Shown here piece after piece: positions 32,424 through 44,267 of a stretch of DNA of 64,000 bases. Location: positions 1,678,917 through 1,742,916 of the forward strand of contig JARFIW010001178.1 in the NCBI GenBank assembly GCA_036346225.1, in the 5' to 3' direction. The stretch is from Platerodrilus igneus. Lineage: Eukaryota > Arthropoda > Insecta > Coleoptera > Lycidae. Numbering within the stretch: the stretch's first letter is position 1; each line of letters begins with the position of its first letter. The position numbers and the translations under genes were made by a program. Under the pieces are notes generated by a model. That model worked only from the letters and a program-made list of their open reading frames with translations. It made no database searches and was not told the origin of the DNA.

Positions 32424-35400
32424 TTTATTTATTTATTTATTTATTATAACGACTCACACAGATAACAATATCCAATTATGGAGTCACAGAAAAATAATAT
32501 TACAATAATAAAACAATATAAAAACAAGGAGGAATGGATAATAGTATTATTAGCATAACAGAAGAAAGAAAAATGAGAAAACAATGATAATGTTAGTAGA
32601 GAGTATCTAAGATGGCTTGTCGGAAATGTGAGAGAGGAAGTGAGAAATCTAAATTGGCAGAATATTTATTGAAGGAGTTGGACATTCTACAAATAGGAGA
32701 GTTTTTATAAGAGTTAAAACGTGCAAAATTGGGGTAAAAATGGAGCAGTTTCTAATGGGCCTCGATGGTACGTGTAGGTTAATAAAAGATAGACTAACAG
32801 GGTCATCAAGTAAATAATTTAAGAGTTTGTGAAAGTGAATAATGTCCAACAATACCCTCCGTTGATCTAAGGGAGGAGCATTAAATTGAGTGGTTAGGTC
32901 TAAGGATAGCCATTCAATGGGTACACATGATGTTTTTTAAGGTATACGAATTTTAGGAATTTACATGAAAATTTCTCGATTCTAGTGCTGCTATTGTTAT
33001 ACAAAGGTGTCCAGTTTTGAGAACTTTATTCAAGAGTGCTGCGAATTAAAGAGAAGTATAGGGTTTTGAGACAATCCAGATAAGTAAATAGTGATGTACT
33101 ACGCATTAGGAAACCTAGAGTCCACAGAGAGCATTTGATAGTGTTATTTATATGACAATTAAAAGAGAGTTTCATCAAATGTAATACCTAAGTCATTAAT
33201 AGTAGAGACATGGAAGATTGAACTGGTGCCTAGGTAATAATCAAAGAGTATTGGAATAGCATTATTACTATAGCACAAAACAATGCATTTATCAAAATTA
33301 AGACATAATTTATTTGAAACACATCATCGAAGTAATTTGGAAATATCAGTTTGTAGTGATTCAAAGTCGGCAGTAGAGTTAATTTTGGTAAAGATTTTTA
33401 AATCATCGGCAAAAAGAAGTTTATTATTTGAAAATATTTGAGTGATGTCATTTTTATAAAGGAGAAATAAAAGAGATCCAAGTACAGCTCCCTGGGGCAC
33501 TCCACTGGTTAGGGAAAAGTGTTTGGACTGGATGCAATTAAATTCAACGAATAATGAGCGGTTTGTCAAATAAGGCTTAAAGAATGTTATCAAGTTGTCA
33601 GTGAAATTAAACTGATATAGTTTCTGCAATAAGATGTTGTGATTGATGACATCCAAAGTTTTAGTGAAGTCAAAATAGATATCATCACACTGGGATCGAG
33701 TATTCAAACATTCCGATATGAACTGTGTAACAAAACAATGGTTAGTAACTGTAGAGCGCCGCTTTATAAAACCATGTTGGTATTCAGACAAAAGTTGTGA
33801 AACTTGAGGAAATAGTGATTCAAAACTAATTATCTCACAGACTTTATTGACGTTAGAAATAATAGAAATTGGACGATAGTTTTGAATAATGGATTTATCG
33901 CCTTTTTTGAAAATTGGTTGCACACGAGATGATTTCCAAATATCGAGAAAAATGGATTTAGCTAAGCACAAATTAAAGATATGAGTCAAGGTAGGACTAA
34001 TTACACGAGAGGTATCTTTGAGGACTACTGCAGGTATGCCATCAGGCCCACAACAAAATGATGTTGATATTTTTTTGATGGCTTGTATTACAGCTGATTC
34101 AGTAATTGTAGGAATGTCTACAGAATAGCTGACATTTTGAAAGACTGCAACGTCTTGAGGAGTGCACGGTGAGGAGGTAGCCATAGCAATGCTTTTTGAA
34201 TCAGATTTTTCACAGCCATTATATTTAAATACATTGGGGTAAGAAAAGAGTTTTGTTTGTTTTTAAAAAAATTCCAGAACTGCTTATGATTCGTTTTTAG
34301 AGCAGCCTGGATGCTATTAATGTATTCTTTATAAGCTTTTTTGATCGAGAGCTTCAGGTTAGCACAAAGTTCCTTGAATTTGTGATCGAAAATTTGAGAA
34401 ATGAGGATACACTTGTGATTATGAGCCAGAGAATGATACAAACTTTTCTTTTTAAGGCCAATAATAATTTCTTTAGTGTACCATATTAGATAAGATGATT
34501 TATAACCCTTTGATTTAGGGACGGTAGTCGAAAAAATACGAGATAAATTATATACAAGCAAGTCTGTAACTAATTGGGGATCATAACTAGAGAGAATGTT
34601 TTGCCAGGAGGATTTCCGAATAAGATCATACATAAGACGAAAGTTAGCTTTTTTAAAATTAAATTCGGAAGAGTGTGGTTTAATGAGTATATGACAAGGA
34701 ATAGAGTGACTGGTACATAAAGATAAAAATAAGATCAATGCTGGATGGTGAGGGTCTTCAGCGACTAAGGGCGTATTAGACCTGACAGTGTTGGCAGATA
34801 GGTTTTTTGAGAGAAGGCGCACGAATGAAAGATCAAGCAAGATGCCTCTATGGTTAGCCATATAATTTGTTTGATCAAAGCTATGAAAAGATTGAAAGTC
34901 ATGCAATAGTTTTGTATTTTGTGATACAGTCAAATTAACAATATTGATGAAATCGGGCACGTTAAAATCACCTATAAGAATAATATTGTATGGTATTTTA
35001 CTAATAAGGGCATCAAGGCATTCAAGCACAGTACTAAGGAAGGAAGAAATAAATGGTGGTAGGTAAAGACAAATAATTACATAGCAGCGATTGAATAGGG
35101 TGATTTTAACAGCTAAGATATCTACAGCCGTATGTCCAAAACAAGCAGTTCCAATGTCAAAGAGTGAGGATGTATGTTTACTATTACAGGAGATTAGTAC
35201 ATCGCCACCTCTGGTGTGGTTACAACTATGAAAATCTCAGCAGAGGATATATTCTGGTTAAGCCACGTTTCAGTTAGAATTAAAATATCAGCATCGAGTG
35301 GATTGGCAGTAAGGTAAAGAGTATCCAACTTAGTACTAAGACTACGAACATTTTGATAGTATATGTTGCAAAGGTGTTTACTATTTATTTTACTAGGAAC

Positions 35401-35590
35401 GAAACGTGGGTCATGAATGTCACCTGTCGAAGTATTTTTGTGAACCAAGTTAAAATTTTTTGATGGTGCGGACATAATAGGCGATGTCTTGGTCATCTTA
35501 GAGGTTAATAGTGGGAGTATCGGTTTAGTTTGAATACTGTATTTGTTCTTATCACAAAAAGAATTGAGCAGACCAGGGAACAACCTTTAT
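32424..35590 (-). mobile_element. CR1/Jockey-like LINE with endonuclease and RT, (AAAT)n tail
   Basis: Minus strand. The 3' end is a short AAAT repeat (TTTA on the plus strand, 32424-32445), the usual tail of this group. ORF2 runs from about 35583 to about 32600 with several frame changes: APE-type endonuclease, then a helical linker, RT palm and C-terminal region. No ORF1 is seen upstream, so it is probably 5'-truncated near 35590. No clear target duplication was found. Confidence 0.85.
32600..35583 (-). pseudogene. LINE ORF2: APE endonuclease plus reverse transcriptase
   Basis: Endonuclease N-terminus: IYYQNVRSLSTKLDTLYLTA and DADILILTETWLN (35583-35194). The middle, HTRGGDVLISCNSK, is in another frame at about 35150. 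The C-terminal part has NIILIGDFNVPDF (GDFN) and DPHHPALI, with a histidine pair in the usual SDHxP position (35029-34118). RT: FCCGPDGIPAVVLK, RVQPIFKKGD..NYRPISI, LSEYQHGF, DFTKTLDVINH, SGVPQGAVLGSLLFLLYKND and the catalytic LLFADDLKIF (34184-33324). A C-terminal region continues to about 32600 through stops. In DFTKTLDVINH the usual Lys-Ala-Phe-Asp is altered. Frame changes at 34118-34184 and about 35029-35194 make it non-functional as written. Confidence 0.88.
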
Positions 35591-36489
35591 GGAGAAGTAG
35601 TGATTTACCAGAATTATTGAATTAAAGCTGGTCAGAATGTATTAGCACTTGGTCACGAGAAGGAGTTTTAGGTGGCTCTTAGTAGCTGTATATTGCCTTT
35701 GTTCTAAGTAATGGATTAGTTTCATATGTGGTTGATCAGCGTGACATTAAAAATTTATAAGAACTATAATTTTTTGTGTAACGCTTTCAATTTGTAGCAC
35801 AGAAATTTGTGTATGAATTTTAATTTGACACTAATGTTAAGGTTCATTTGTGAAAAAATCTGGAATTATGACTTCCTGTTTGATTGTAAATATGCAAAAA
35901 TGGTGGATGTAAGTTGGAACAGTTTAGTTCTATATTTGTTAAATTTTTTTTGTTTTGGAATTTACACTGAAGTAGAAACAAAAAGAATTAACTCAATTAT
36001 TAAGCAGAAGACTGATGACTAGTTTGAAATTATTTGTACAAGGCTGAGTATGTTCTTATGCTGCATCTGGTCTAATTACCGTGGAAGATAAGTGTTTTTC
36101 TTAAATGCACTTGGAAGTATGTTACCATTTTTATGAGTTCACTGAAATTTTGTTACCCCCATATGGGGTTGTATGCATCTTGTGTGCAATAGTAGGACTA
36201 TTCACCTTATTTAAAACGTGTATGTCAATTTTGATGGCATGTTTTTTTGGTCAAAACTTTACATTGTTAATTGTTTTTAATGTTGCCAAAACAAAAATTT
36301 GTAAACAGTATTCACATCTTTGGACAAATAATTCATTTTTGTTAAAAGGTTTTAAGTTAACTAAGGAAATGAAATATTGAAAGCAACAGTTTAATTCTTA
36401 TATAGCATAAAAGATATAAGTACTAGCAAATGATCAAATCCTTCAACATAAAAAATTTTGTTTTTATAATTTTTAGCTTCATCATCCTT
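35591..36489. other. non-coding, nothing recognised
   Basis: Two hydrophobic frames on the plus strand (35807-36022, 36105-36380) have no domain signature and are probably chance. Confidence 0.45.
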
Positions 36490-36880
36490 AGGTTTTCAGT
36501 TCTGGAATTGATTGGCCACATACCTCCAATTGTTTCCTATTCTGAAGTAACCTACATACTTGTCTGAAATTCCCACAGCTTACATCTTTCACTATCCGTG
36601 TGCAATAGTCTAGTCTAGGTCTAAACGTCTTTTATTTTCTTTCGGTGCTCCTAATATATCTCGCACTATTCTCTTATGCTTTAGAATGTGGTTTTTACTG
36701 TTTTCCACATATTTCTTTCATCCTCTACAATTTTTAGAATCTCTTTGTTCTTAATTTTCTGTCCATGATATCTTATCATACATCTACAGCACCACATTTT
36801 AAACACATCTATCTTTTTCTTGCCCTCTTCTCCTACAGTTCGTTTTCCAGCCGCACAGTGCTGTATTCTACACATATGCT
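36490..36880 (-). pseudogene. LINE RT C-terminal fragment (EN/RT LINE, CFDP2-like)
   Basis: Minus strand. VGEEGKKKIDVFKMWCCRCM then KNKEILKIVEDERN (36875-36681), a stop, and further 3' a decayed CGNFRQVCRLLQNRKQLEVC. FxMWCYRRM followed by NKEIL and a Cys-rich NREEW-type end is the C-terminal signature of the same LINE lineage as 55065-57940 and 2015-2475. Only the last roughly 130 codons remain. Confidence 0.7.
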
Positions 36881-36898
36881 TTCAGCAATATTTTCCTT

Positions 36899-37165
36899 TA
36901 CTAGAAGTTGTTCATTATGATATGGAGTTTTTAGCAACTAAATTAATTATCGCAATTCGTGCTGACTCACTTTTGATTGATGGTTTAGTAGAAGTTGTTC
37001 ATTATGATATGGAATTTTTTCCAGTAATTACATTAATTACCACAATGGTTCTGATTCACTTTCGACTGATGGTTTAGTAGAAGGCATTCATTGAAATATG
37101 TAGTTTTCTTGTAACTAAATTAATCACTACCAATCGTTGCAAACTGGTTTTTGATTGATTAAATC
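36899..37165. repeat. 87-89-bp degenerate tandem repeat, 3 copies
   Basis: The units begin GAAGTTGTTCATTATGATAT at 36904 and 36991, and a diverged GAAGGCATTCATTG at 37080. Each includes ACTAAATTAATTA..C and TTGATTGATGGTTTAGTA-like segments. Copies 1 and 2 are close; copy 3 is more diverged. Confidence 0.8.
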
Positions 37166-40100
37166 TGTCGCTGCATGGTATGGATGGACCTACGTTCAAG
37201 GTCAGGTAACAAGGTGTTGCTGACTACTAGATAAGGTAACAAGTTGATCCGCGCACTATTGCTTTTGAATTTATAAATATAAATTCTTGCATGCACCATT
37301 ATTTAGGTGTATCGAATTTTTTGTCTAATAATATTTGTTTCAGTGGTGGAGAAGGAAGCACTTCTACCTTTCACCCGCTCTTATTGATTGTTGCAGTTAT
37401 GTTAGTAAAATTGATGATAATGTAATCAACTCACTATATAATTTATTTCCATTGCTGTATTTTTTGTAAATATTATTATCGAGGGTAAATATAATTAACA
37501 AATTAGTGTAATATAAGTCAAGAAGGCATTAATTATTTTTTGCTTTTATTTATGGTACTGCGTAAATCCTGTAGAATATTTTGCAAGAAGCACTTTGTTT
37601 TATACGAGTTGGTTTTGCTTTTCTGTCATGACACTTAATTAGAGAGTTTGTAAATATTCTTGTTATATTATGGTTTTAACAAGAGATTTGTAAATAAAGT
37701 TTATTCCTGGAGGTTTCTGATTTTTCTTTACGTGTGACCCACCCCACTCTTCGACGATTTTAGCTAGCATGGCATATATTTTTTCGATTCTCATTTGTTT
37801 TGTTGCAGTACTCGCTGCAGGGTTACTGTTACTTTGTTGACTGTACTTCACTTTTCACTTGTTCACACGGATTATTATAACACCCAGCTACCTATTTTCT
37901 CGTCCGTAATTTTTCCATTTACTTTGCCATTTATTGCCTATTGCAAATTTGGAGAAACTTAAGAAAAGGCTTGAATTATGTAAATATTCATTTTCATAGA
38001 GAAGTGTATTTATTGAAACGCTCAGTATTTTGAATTATAAATAAAGACCGTGATTATGAAAGAGGTTTTTGTTCTTATAACTTAAAAGATGCTGTGAACT
38101 GAAGATGCCCGACGTTGGACCTCCAAAAAGGATTCTGTGGACTGGAGTGGTTAATAAAAGTGTTGCCCTAATTATTTTTGTTAGCTCACTTTAAGTAAAA
38201 CCACTAGAATCAGACATCAAACTTATAATGACACGAAATATTCTTTAACGAACAATCTTTTAAAGAATTACTGCATTCACAACAGCTTCTCTCTAATAAA
38301 CAATATCTTACATATAACCTTTAAAAGAAAAACACTTTAATACAAATATTAAAATCTAAAAGCAGAGTTCGAAAATAGCCACTACACGGCTTTGCTTTAC
38401 AAACTATCTTAAGTCTAACAAAACTAATTTCTGAGTAGTCATTTACTAAATTAAATCTAAGTCTCTTTTACAATCATGATGAGCACACTGCTCTTAATTT
38501 CATTCACCCATTAACTTCTTAATTAAATCTTATTATGTACAAAATTGGTCATGATAAAATAGATAACTCAATGTCCACCCCTTAAAATCGAATTCAAACA
38601 TATCTGATCAGTTAGGGTTAATTTTTTTTATATAATGGCAAAACCCACTGAAGGTCAGTCACCTCGCAATTGAATTATCAAACTTGTACAAATATTTTAG
38701 TCTAATTTCAAAAGCTTGCACATAAAATACACATCTTATAATATAACTTACCTAATTAATTTTAGAATGTTAAATAATATAATTTATTTTACGATGAAAA
38801 TTTGCTTGTTTTTTCCATATCTTAATCATCAATCACAGCTCCAAATAGCTCAAATTGTTTTAAGAAGTACACATTTTCATGAAAGTTGCTTCATATACTG
38901 TAACAAACATGTGCTTCGTCACAATTAATTTTTAAATGTTTATTCTATTTTTAAACACTGTAGTTATCTACTCTCTTCAGAATAACAATAAACTTAAGTC
39001 GTCAATTAGAATCATCTGTTTACTATAACTTCACTAATATGTACTACTTGATATTATATTAGCATTGTGACATTTTAATAGTAACTCATCAACTGATCCC
39101 TTCATCTGCTTTCAGTTGGGTTATATAATCTAGCCTCTGTGTGATGTCAGCATCTCGAACCCTTTAGTGAGGTTTATTTGTCATTTCTGTGTTCGGATTG
39201 GTTGTAGAAAATGGGCTCGTCCTTTAAGTAAGCATCAAGAATCTTCACGATGATGCAACCTTCAGAAATATGTCGTTCTAATAGCCCCAGGCTATCATTA
39301 ATACCGTTTATCTATGCGTTATCTTTACAACATTCAAGATTTATGGGTTTACTCGCCTTAATTGGACAATGCCGTTTACGTTTCTTCAGGAGTGTTCTAG
39401 AAGTTCAGTGCACACGTTTTTCAATTGAAATACACTTTCATACATATTTTTTGAATATTGATTGATATTTTAAATCAATATGCTTTCATCTGAATACTGC
39501 ATATGTTTGGTATTAAGAGGAAAATGCAATTAAATATTATAAACGCTCTTTTACATAAATTGACGATACATAATCTATTGAAACCACTCGTTTTCAAAAG
39601 AAATCTTTTATAATAATTACACTTTTATGTAATTGAGTACTTTTTAACCGAATGTAGATGAAACTCTTTCAAAGAAGTCATTTTATACGTTGAGTATTGT
39701 GAATACTATTATTTTTATCTTAGAGCACTACTTCTTTTATGTAATAAAAAACCCCTTCAATCATGGTCTTTATGCATGAATATTTACTTAATTCAAGTGT
39801 TTTTCTTAAATTTCTCTAAATTTGCTTTGCTTTTGCGGCATTATATCACTACAAAATGATGCTAGATGACCTTTAGCGCATCAATATATACACTTTGAGG
39901 TAATTGAACATTCTTTTAAAATATTTGAAATAGATTATTTTATAATAAGCTATAAGTACTTCCTGTAAAAATTTAATAAAAAGGATTTGGTACATTTTGA
40001 TGATGATCTTCTTACTCGTATTTAGGTATCAGTAAATTTTTAATTTGTATTATTGCCTGACTAAATATAAATCTATAATTTAAAATTGAAATTTTTTAAG
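37166..40100. other. non-coding; primer-site-like motif at 38083-38135
   Basis: Mostly AT-rich without genes. At 38083-38135, GCTGTGAACTGAAGATGCCC, then GACGTTGGACCTCC, resembles the motif pair at 19788. A CpG-neutral stretch at 39100-39250 lies upstream of the exon-like ORF at 40101 and could be a promoter; there is no proof. Confidence 0.4.
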
Positions 40101-40321
40101 ATTTCGTGATCGTGAAAGGGGATCTTTCGTATTTTCTAACAACAGTAATATAAGCAAGTCATATCACACAGTTCAACAAATTCCTGCAATGGTTTCAAGT
40201 AGCAATAGCTCTCAAAAGTTGGTCGACTTAAATCTACAGTCAAATATGATAATAGTGAATTTGCAGATGGACGAAGATACTGATGTCTGGTTTTCTAAGT
40301 TGAAGAATTACTGGAATCTTG
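40101..40321 (+). CDS. unidentified internal exon with strong splice sites
   Basis: A plus-strand exon candidate between TTTTTTAAG (acceptor, 40092-40100) and CTTG|GTAAGT (near-perfect donor at 40322). It is open throughout for 221 bases in one frame. The product reads RFRDRERGSFVFSNNSNISK, SYHTVQQIPAMVSSSNSSQK, then LVDLNLQSNMIIVNLQMDED and TDVWFSKLKNYWNLG. It is a Ser/Asn-rich linker followed by an acidic, aromatic-rich segment, and looks like real host coding rather than a transposon. An internal ATG at 40189 could also be a start. I do not recognise the protein, and its other exons were not found. Confidence 0.4.
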
Positions 40322-41289
40322 GTAAGTATTCTTTTTTTGCCGTGTATTAAATATTTTGATTATGATATTTAGTTTTAACTTTAAAATTTGTTTTTGTGCG
40401 GGTAGTGTGTGTTCATAGAGGTTATGTTAAACATTTGAGGGGATATGAATAATTACATACATACACACATATACATCTTTGGGTTTTCGATTTATTCTGT
40501 TATACATATGATGTTATACTAACATTAAGTAAATATAATAGTACTTAATAGTACTTCTGTACTTTTCATGCAAACTATTAATTTATTACTGACCATCAAC
40601 AGATACGACATCTAGCTTTGTCTTCACTGGTCATTAACACTAATTATATCAAATATAAGCAAGCCATGATGCTTTTGTTATTTGTTGTGGCTTTCAAGGT
40701 GTAGCTTTTTAATACAAATTTTCAAATATTGTGTCAGTAAGATCAATGTGAAGAAGAAATAGCTTGTGACGAATTTTACTTGTTGATACTCATCGGGTAA
40801 ACAGCCAACAGTCTTGTAATTATATCAAATATTTATAAATCTCAAACAGATCTATATTTAAATGTATAGAAAGGTGTTTCTGGTCGATTATGTGTACACA
40901 GATTTCAGCAAGGCATCTTATACGATAAATCATATTATATTAGTGCAGAAACTAATTGAATCTCATATTCATGATGTTCTTCTGTTATAGCTCTGCTATG
41001 TCCACAAACTTATTCTCAAAATGGGTGTTTGAAATAAAGAACACAGGATAACTTAATATTTTGCTTGTTACTTCTATAATACATTCATGGAACTTCATTT
41101 TAAATTATTATAATACTTTTTAACTGTATAATTTTAATATGCACACATAAATTGATCATAATATTTATAGAATGGGGTGATATTTGAATAATGACTATAA
41201 AATCAATTCTCAACACAACTTGATTTTGTAACTAATCAAATTTAAAAAAAAAAGATAACACAACTCGAATCATTAATTGTCAGAATAAA
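40322..41289. other. non-coding, nothing recognised
   Basis: Would be intron if the preceding exon is real. No further exon was identified. Confidence 0.4.
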
Positions 41290-41607
41290 AATTATTTACA
41301 TTTTCTAAGCCCGATAATGTTCTCAATTTTTTTAATTTAATTTTTCCTAAAGACTTAATAAGTATATCAGCAAGTCGACTGTCCAAAGACAACTTTTGAA
41401 CATTAATAAGTCTTTTTTTCATAATCATGAACAAAATGCTAGCTTACATCAATGTATTTTTTTGGTAAAATTTCCTTTTTTTTATAGAAATATTACTTCT
41501 GTATTATTCTCATTATAAGAGCATTTATCACCACATCAAGATAGGTTAATATACCTTTAATTAAAAATACTTCATTTACACAGCCGTTGTTTTGTTTTCG
41601 AACTTAC
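41290..41607 (-). pseudogene. copia RNase H C-terminal fragment
   Basis: Minus strand, several frames. VNEVFLIKGILTYLD, then KKYIDVS, a stop, HFVHDYEKKRLINVQKL and SLDSRLADILIKSLGKIKLK. This is the copia RNase H ending (HIDVKYHFIRE...ADIFTKPL). It ends at the TTAA where the piggyBac element is inserted, so it is the left flank of that insertion. Confidence 0.65.
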
Positions 41608-41611
41608 TTAA
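41608..41611. repeat. TTAA target duplication, left of piggyBac
   Basis: Matches TTAA at 55061-55064 on the other side. Confidence 0.85.
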
Positions 41612-41823
41612 CCCATGAAAGCCCAACTTAATTTTTTTTCAGTTTGAATTTTCGAACTTTTTTACAATAAAAATTGATTTATGTAAACCAAGAAGACAGT
41701 TTTTTTTAAAACGTTTATTATAGAAATGCCACAACCATTCGTTACATTTATGTAACGCTGGGCTTTCGCACTACTTGTTACAAATCATGACAAAATGAAA
41801 AAGTATTTAAAAATTATACAAAA

Positions 41824-44062
41824 CTAAAAACAAAGTCCTACATCACATTTCTTACACTTTGTTTTTGCACTTGTAGTACATACCTCCATTGCACAGCGTC
41901 TTCTTTTTTTTTGTCTAGTACTCTAATATACAGATGATATTTTATCGTATCGAAGTTGGTCACTTACTCTGATGCTTTGGAAACTGTATAGTGAAGCTGG
42001 TGGTCTACCGGCACCCTTTGAAGCAGCTCCGTATTTGACAAAATAATTATTAACTTTCTCTCGTCGGAATTGCAACTGAGTCATTGATTTTCAGGATTTT
42101 TTGAAAATAACCCAAGCATTTTCAGTGGACGTATCTATTAACCAGGTAAACAGGCCACCACCACTTCTTTGAACGTATGCCAATTCTATATCACCCAATA
42201 TTTTCGTCCATCAAGTTCGTGCCTCCCATTGATGCATTGTTTTTACCTATTAGATTGGGTCTGGAAACATTCAGAATTTTTTTTCCTTTTGGGAATACCT
42301 TTTAACCTGAGACGTTGGTTCTGTCAAATAACAAGTGGTAGTACCTGTAACAATATTATTGTACACCCATCTGACAAATACTATTCCAGTTTCTAGCTCA
42401 ATTACGGAATGATATTCCCCTCGTACAGATTTTTTTTTGGAGAGCAGTTTTTGCTGGAAGTGGTATGCCTTTTGGGAGTCTATTATCTCTAACTGCTCCA
42501 GTGCACAAATATCCACTTTCTCTCACATCCCTTAACAAAAGTACACTTGAAAACAAATTATCTAAATAAATTCTATAAGAAATCTTTTTTTGTCTTCTGA
42601 TATTTTTCTCATCATGGGATTTTTCCCCCGGTAAAGGTCAAAATTTATTAGGTAGCCATCTTTAGTATTTAGACACCACATTTTTAAGCCAAATTGAGTT
42701 GGCTTTCCCCAAATAAACTGCTTACACGAGTGCCTACCATAATATTTTACCATGGACTCATCATAATTAATATCCTGCTCTGCTACAAAATACTCCAAGA
42801 ATTTCAATTTTAGTTTGTTCATAAACGGTCGAATTTTCCAGCATTTATCATGCAAGTCTGGGTGATTATTTTTCGGCACAATGCATAAATTTCAAAATAT
42901 CAAAGAAGCGATTCCGCCGCATGGAATTCATCACTAGTGGATTCCCATATCGGACCGAGAATCCCAATAAAATCTTCTATGTGCAAATTGAAATCGGGAT
43001 GGTTTTTGAATAAAGCATATTATATTATCTACCCGTGAACTCGATATACGAGACACAGTGGCAGTTGGTAGCGCTAATCTTTATACAGATTTTGGCGCGC
43101 CCATCTGTCAATGACGTCACACAATAAGCAAATTTAATTGTGCAATTACGCGATAAATATCATAATAAACATAACAAATGCAGTATAGACAATAAGGTAC
43201 TCACATAAATAGGTCCAGCTTCCCACGAATCGCCAAGGATGGCGTCCCACCGGATAGCGTCCTTCAGGATGGCTGGACCCCTTTAAGATAATTAACGGAG
43301 GGTACGCCTAGCGTCCTTCCAAAGCGCTCCGACCAGCTACGGCAGTTGCAGTTGCTCCCAGGACTTGTTTGTCTAGGATCGTGGACTACTGTTCGAGCAG
43401 GCTGCTTACAAATTACCTTCTACCTATGTAGGAAGCGAATAAGGAAACAGGTATAAGGGGCGACAAATAAAGATAAACAAAGGCAAGGATCTACATAAAT
43501 AAAAGGTAAAGATACGTTACCGAAAACTCAACCACTCCTCTGGAAGTCTCAGGCAAAAACAGCCACGTTACAGAGTTCCTGGAAACTTTCCCACTCTTGT
43601 TCTCCCGCCACTCGCGTCGCGCGATCTGGCGCAAATGCACTCTGACGTGACGGAAATACACGCCAAGTCTTTTGAATTTTAAGGCGCGAAAACTTCTGCA
43701 CATCAAAATTAAGCTCAGGAATGTTTAGTGCCAATTTGGCACGTAACAATTGTTTTGACTCATCTAAAAGGTATTCAAATACATCATTACTAAAAAATAA
43801 TTCAAACGTATCTATCGGCGAAAGGCGGGCAGATTGTGAATAATCAGCTGTTTTAAAGCTGGTGTTTACATTCTGAAATATACTATTTCTCCAATGATGT
43901 TTTATTTTTCCTTTTTGATTACATGTTTTACTTGCAAATTCGATTGTTGGTTTTCCTTATCCTCTAGTGATCTACAAATTCTTGAAGGAGGTTTGGTGTA
44001 GATGCCTCTACCTCTAAGTCATCACCATAAGCAATTTGAAGTGCTTCTTCAAGTGTGAACCC
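41824..44062 (-). pseudogene. piggyBac transposase, broken
   Basis: Minus strand. The N-terminus KGFTLEEALQIAYGDDLEVE follows an intron-like acceptor (CTTTTCTTTTTAG), then ARLSPIDTFELFFSNDVFEY and LLDESKQ. Here about 0.7 kb of foreign sequence intervenes, and coding resumes near 43030: YSKNHPDFNLHIEDFIGIL, NSMRRNRFFDILKFMHCA and DKCWKIRPFMNKL. The first catalytic Asp is in DINYDESMVKYYGRH, the second in LDNLFSS (about 42550). YLTEPTSQVKRYSQKEKK and TWLIDTSTENAWVIF follow. The usual GGxDRxDQ segment with the third Asp is degraded. The C-terminus has the Cys-rich finger (CAMEVC...CKKCDVGLC) and a TAG stop at 41824-41826. At least four frame changes and stops; not functional. Confidence 0.85.
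43031..43748 (-). mobile_element. LTR-like insertion inside the piggyBac transposase
   Basis: It splits the transposase between ESKQ and YSKNHP codons. Read on the minus strand it starts TGTTACGTGCCAAATTGGCA at about 43745. The flanks CAAT (before) and TAAT (after, just ahead of ATGC) look like an imperfect 4-bp duplication. It is CpG-rich, contains TGACGTCA and has no transposon coding. Positions 43070-43220 match 1300-1490. It is most easily read as a solo LTR, but the downstream end does not show a clear CA. Confidence 0.5.
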
Positions 44063-44263
44063 TTTTCTAAAAAGAAAAGACAAATGATTGTTTTTTTTAC
44101 AAATCTCCATTTCAAAATAAGTCCGTAAATGACCTAGTGTTACATATATGTAACACACAAGTTTTAGAGTGTATATGTTGAAAAACTATATTACTATTTT
44201 ACCAATTAAATGTGATGAGTCATAAGCATAAGCATATGCATTGATGCATTGTTACATGTATTT

Positions 44264-44267
44264 CAGT
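44264..44267. repeat. CAGT target duplication, left of gypsy
   Basis: Identical to 54780-54783 after the 3' LTR. A 4-bp duplication is usual for Ty3/gypsy integrases. Confidence 0.85.

Noticed and set aside
35807..36380. Two hydrophobic plus-strand ORFs
   Set aside because: No domain, no splice pattern, composition typical of AT-rich filler.
43491..43749. Overlapping minus-strand ORFs of 66-71 codons
   Set aside because: They lie in the LTR-like insertion; only the first codons belong to the piggyBac transposase, and the rest is non-coding read-through.
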